Below the pieces are notes generated by a model. It was not told the DNA's origin. It saw nothing but the letters and a program-made list of their open reading frames with translations, and made no database searches. A program made the translations under genes and the position numbers. From Pelagibacterales bacterium SAG-MED41 (GTDB taxonomy: Bacteria; Pseudomonadota; Alphaproteobacteria; Pelagibacterales; Pelagibacteraceae): a stretch of DNA of 64,000 nucleotides. Location of the stretch: NCBI GenBank assembly GCA_014653545.1, contig JACWEJ010000001.1, positions 162,014 to 226,013 of the forward strand, in the 5' to 3' direction. Below, piece after piece: positions 63,262 to 64,000 of this stretch (within the stretch, counting starts at the first letter, position 1; the number at the start of each line of letters is the position of its first letter).

Positions 63262-63999
63262 TTGCTTAATTTTCCCACCATCAATTGTAATATTATTAAA
63301 ATTTAAATTTGAACTTCTTATTAAACTATAAACTAACTTTGCAACTTCCTCTGGTTTAGTAGGTCTTTTAATTTTATCAACTTTACATCTCTGTTTTAAA
63401 ATTTGTTTTACACTTTTTTTAAAAATTTTGGAATCTGTCTCTAGGAGTTTTTTTAGCCTACTTGTTAATGTCATACCTGGGTGAATTATTGATACTGATA
63501 CTTTATCAATTTTACCTTGCATTGCTAATGCTCTAGAAAAGTTGTTTAGTGCAGAGTTTACTGCACCTCCAATCATAAACGTGTGGGATGGATTTCTAGC
63601 TGCTCCTCCACCTATATTTATTACTTTTCCTTTATTTCTTCTTAAAGTTTTCCAAAAGTTTCTGCTTAATCTCACAGCTGCTTTAAATTTAAGATTAAAA
63701 CCGTCATCCCAAACATTATCTTTAAGCTTTAAAAAACTACCGCCTTTAGTAGCTCCAGCTACATTAATTAGATAATTTAATTTTTTAATTTTTGCTCCAA
63801 TAGAGTTGCATGCAGATAATGAGCGTAAGTCTTTTGAAATTATTATTGAATTTTTAGGAAATTTTAAACTAGTTTGAATTTTTTTTAATTTAACTTTTGA
63901 TCTTGCAACCAAAATAACTTTAATCTTTTTTTGATTTAATTCTTGAGCTATAGCTGAACCTATTCCTTGGCTTGCTCCTGTGATCAAAGCTATCTTCAT
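63244..63999 (-). CDS. Short-chain dehydrogenase/reductase
   Basis: 251 residues: classical SDR with TGASQGIGSAIAQEL (cofactor site, residues 7-21), NVAGATKGG (NNAG-type) and GGGAARNPSHTFMIGGAVNSALNNFSRALAMQ. The usual Tyr-x3-Lys is replaced around MIGGAVNSAL (no Tyr or Lys at the expected position), so catalysis may differ or be lost. The C-terminal VYSLIRSSNLNFNNITIDGGK is typical. The start ATG at 63999 is the last complete codon of the window. Substrate unknown. Confidence 0.8.
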   Translation of the reverse strand: MKIALITGASQGIGSAIAQELNQKKIKVILVARSKVKLKKIQTSLKFPKNSIIISKDLRSLSACNSIGAKIKKLNYLINVAGATKGGSFLKLKDNVWDDGFNLKFKAAVRLSRNFWKTLRRNKGKVINIGGGAARNPSHTFMIGGAVNSALNNFSRALAMQGKIDKVSVSIIHPGMTLTSRLKKLLETDSKIFKKSVKQILKQRCKVDKIKRPTKPEEVAKLVYSLIRSSNLNFNNITIDGGKIKQLKTHV

Positions 64000-64000
64000 T

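Overview
The window is visibly AT-rich, very tightly packed and codes mainly for housekeeping and transport functions. The gene set points to a streamlined marine or freshwater alphaproteobacterium of the SAR11/Pelagibacterales type: ntrY-ntrX next to trkA-trkH, fused ispDF, a general amino-acid ABC transporter of the Aap/Yhd kind, a ppiD-trpEGDC-lexA-gltX run, an alphaproteobacterial GAAC-N7-GAAC LexA operator, and many genes overlapping by 1-8 bp. This placement is inferred from gene content and style, not from a phylogeny. A neighbouring AT-rich lineage such as HIMB59 cannot be excluded.

Layout: 36-6691 holds erpA-like and xthA facing manC-ilvD-valS. 6806-12021 is a small accessory island between an intact tRNA-Cys and a 45-nt copy of that tRNA's 3' part. 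It carries a Cys-rich exported mini-protein, a MORN-repeat protein and a run of small lipoproteins and membrane proteins. 12069-21978 holds tRNA-Asn, an XRE regulator, cysK, the aapJQMP-type transporter, zapE, a tartrate/malate dehydrogenase-like gene, galE and tRNA-Arg. 22006-26744 holds an interrupted mini-gene, a Fur-box-controlled FTR1 iron permease, an orphan hydratase, and divergent phosphofructokinase and pyruvate kinase genes. 26737-36503 is a glycerol region on the minus strand: gpsA, a SHOCT mini-protein, glpK, a GlpV-S-T-P-Q-U-type glycerol ABC transporter and gap. 36503-44602 holds trkH, trkA, ntrX, ntrY, ispDF, pgpA and pncC. 44682-46823 is a beta-propeller autotransporter. 46820-53598 (minus) holds ratA, lipA, ftsB, eno, kdsA, pyrG, secG and tpiA. 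53662-61860 (plus) holds ppiD-like, trpEGDC, lexA, gltX and a RecB/Cas4-like nuclease. 61861-63999 holds a Pro/Glu-rich membrane protein, an exported MsrB, a 40-residue membrane peptide and an SDR oxidoreductase.

How the parts fit: glycerol uptake and phosphorylation lead to glycerol-3-phosphate. After oxidation, TpiA, Gap, Eno and Pyk (all present here) complete lower glycolysis, and Pfk is present as well. Cultured surface marine SAR11 strains were reported to lack recognisable pfk and pyk, so this pair is informative about lineage. The two ABC operons share one design: the binding-protein gene comes first, then a strong hairpin, then the permease and ATPase genes.

The most unusual features are the tRNA-Cys island with its 20-bp internal direct repeat and no recombinase, the beta-propeller autotransporter, the orphan Cas4-like nuclease, and several genes of 40-75 codons. 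No CRISPR array, transposase or rRNA gene was seen. No stretch longer than about 300 bases lacks a gene or site; the longest, 11788-12068, holds the 20-bp repeat and the tRNA fragment.
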